From: Gracilibacillus orientalis
GTDB taxonomy: Bacteria > Bacillota > Bacilli > Bacillales > Amphibacillaceae
Reading direction: 5' to 3'
Assembly: GCF_900114645.1 (NCBI RefSeq)
Contig: NZ_FOTR01000007.1
Span: forward strand, 62,001 to 126,000
DNA: 64,000 bases
Part shown: in pieces, positions 63,680 through 64,000 of the stretch
Numbering within the stretch: position 1 is the first letter of the stretch
Layout of the letters: each line of letters opens with the position of its first letter
The notes under the pieces: model-generated
Seen by the model: only the letters and a program-made list of their open reading frames with translations
What the model was told of the DNA's origin: nothing
The model's database searches: none
Position numbers and translations under genes: made by a program

Positions 63680-64000
63680 TTAATAACCTTGATTTTGTCG
63701 TTCAAAGTTAATTTTATTTTTATCCACATAGGCTTTTTTTATATCATTTGCAGAAAAACCTAATTTTTCACCTAATTTTAAATATGTATCAAATACTTGA
63801 TTATAAGTTTCAACTGACTGTTCTTCCTTCAACACAGAAATGGATCGGAAAACCTGGTGGAATAATGATGTTAAGTCTTCATCATCCATTGAATTACCTG
63901 CCTGATATTGATCAAGTCCTAATTCCAAACCTAATGATAGGATGAAGTGGATACCATCTACATATTCCTCGGCAATAACAGACTTTTCACTTGCTGGCTT
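63680..64000 (-). CDS. dUTP diphosphatase, dimeric MazG-like type (5' end outside window)
   Basis: The last 106 residues are visible; the frame is open through the right edge. EEYVDGIHFILSLGLELG contains the acidic metal-binding motif of all-alpha dimeric dUTPases, followed by LFHQVFRSISVLKEE and a C-terminal helical tail. Hydrolyses dUTP to dUMP. It lies 18 bases before the M42 gene. Confidence 0.8.
   Translation of the reverse strand, partial: KPASEKSVIAEEYVDGIHFILSLGLELGLDQYQAGNSMDDEDLTSLFHQVFRSISVLKEEQSVETYNQVFDTYLKLGEKLGFSANDIKKAYVDKNKINFERQNQGY

Overview
This looks like a chromosomal segment from a low-GC, endospore-forming Bacillaceae bacterium, of the Oceanobacillus/Virgibacillus/Gracilibacillus type; I cannot fix the genus. 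The reasons are near-colinear gene neighbourhoods shared with Bacillus subtilis (clpX-tig-ysoA; racE-ysmB-gerM-rph-ysnA-ysnB; gerE-sdhBAC-yslB; uvrC-trxA; yshE-mutS2-polX-cvpA-zapA-rnhC; pheTS-ysgA-sspI), sporulation genes (gerM, gerE, sspI), a T-box leader on pheST, AAGGAGG-type ribosome binding sites and frequent TTG/GTG starts.

Layout. 1-4.6 kb: housekeeping genes on the minus strand (partial clpX, tig, ysoA, a HAD phosphatase). 4.6-10.2 kb: small membrane proteins, an EamA exporter with a divergent LysR regulator, decayed small ORFs and a broken tyrosine recombinase beside tRNA-Arg and tRNA-Gly. 10.3-15.2 kb: the ysnB-rdgB-rph-gerM-racE-ysmB block. 15.3-16.6 kb: a frameshifted membrane-protein gene and an alpha/beta hydrolase.

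16.8-34 kb is the most distinctive part. A tightly overlapping minus-strand operon carries a complete set of nonulosonic-acid genes (pseB, pseC, pseH, pseG, pseI, pseF type, related to the B. subtilis sps spore-crust genes), an SDR epimerase, a methyltransferase and two paralogous large transferase-like proteins. Beyond an approximately 450-bp inverted repeat follow two copies of one divergent module: a protein with 12 conserved cysteines pointing left and a coiled-coil protein pointing right. Three of the four module promoters match the sigma-K consensus exactly at -10 and the fourth differs at one position. Between the modules are a 42-aa Cys-Cys protein, a surface-carbohydrate protein and two unknown genes. 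The second module is translationally coupled to a JAMM/MPN peptidase. I read the whole as a candidate locus for a late mother-cell, glycosylated spore surface layer; this is inference.

34-43 kb is a patchwork of small membrane proteins, a GNAT, a C45-type acyltransferase, a VOC protein, and an ArsR regulator with a YdcZ-type transporter pair. Many partial duplications and gene fragments occur here, including a truncated copy of the gerE 3' end. 42.6-64 kb returns to conserved core genes: gerE (with its own sigma-K promoter), sdhBAC, yslB, uvrC, trxA, yshE, mutS2, polX, cvpA, zapA, rnhC, pheT, pheS, ysgA, sspI, a lytic transglycosylase, an M42 aminopeptidase and a partial dUTPase. Two unusual repeats lie between these genes: six tandem 52-bp units (56.24-56.54 kb) and five decamers spaced every 20-21 bp (62.34-62.43 kb).
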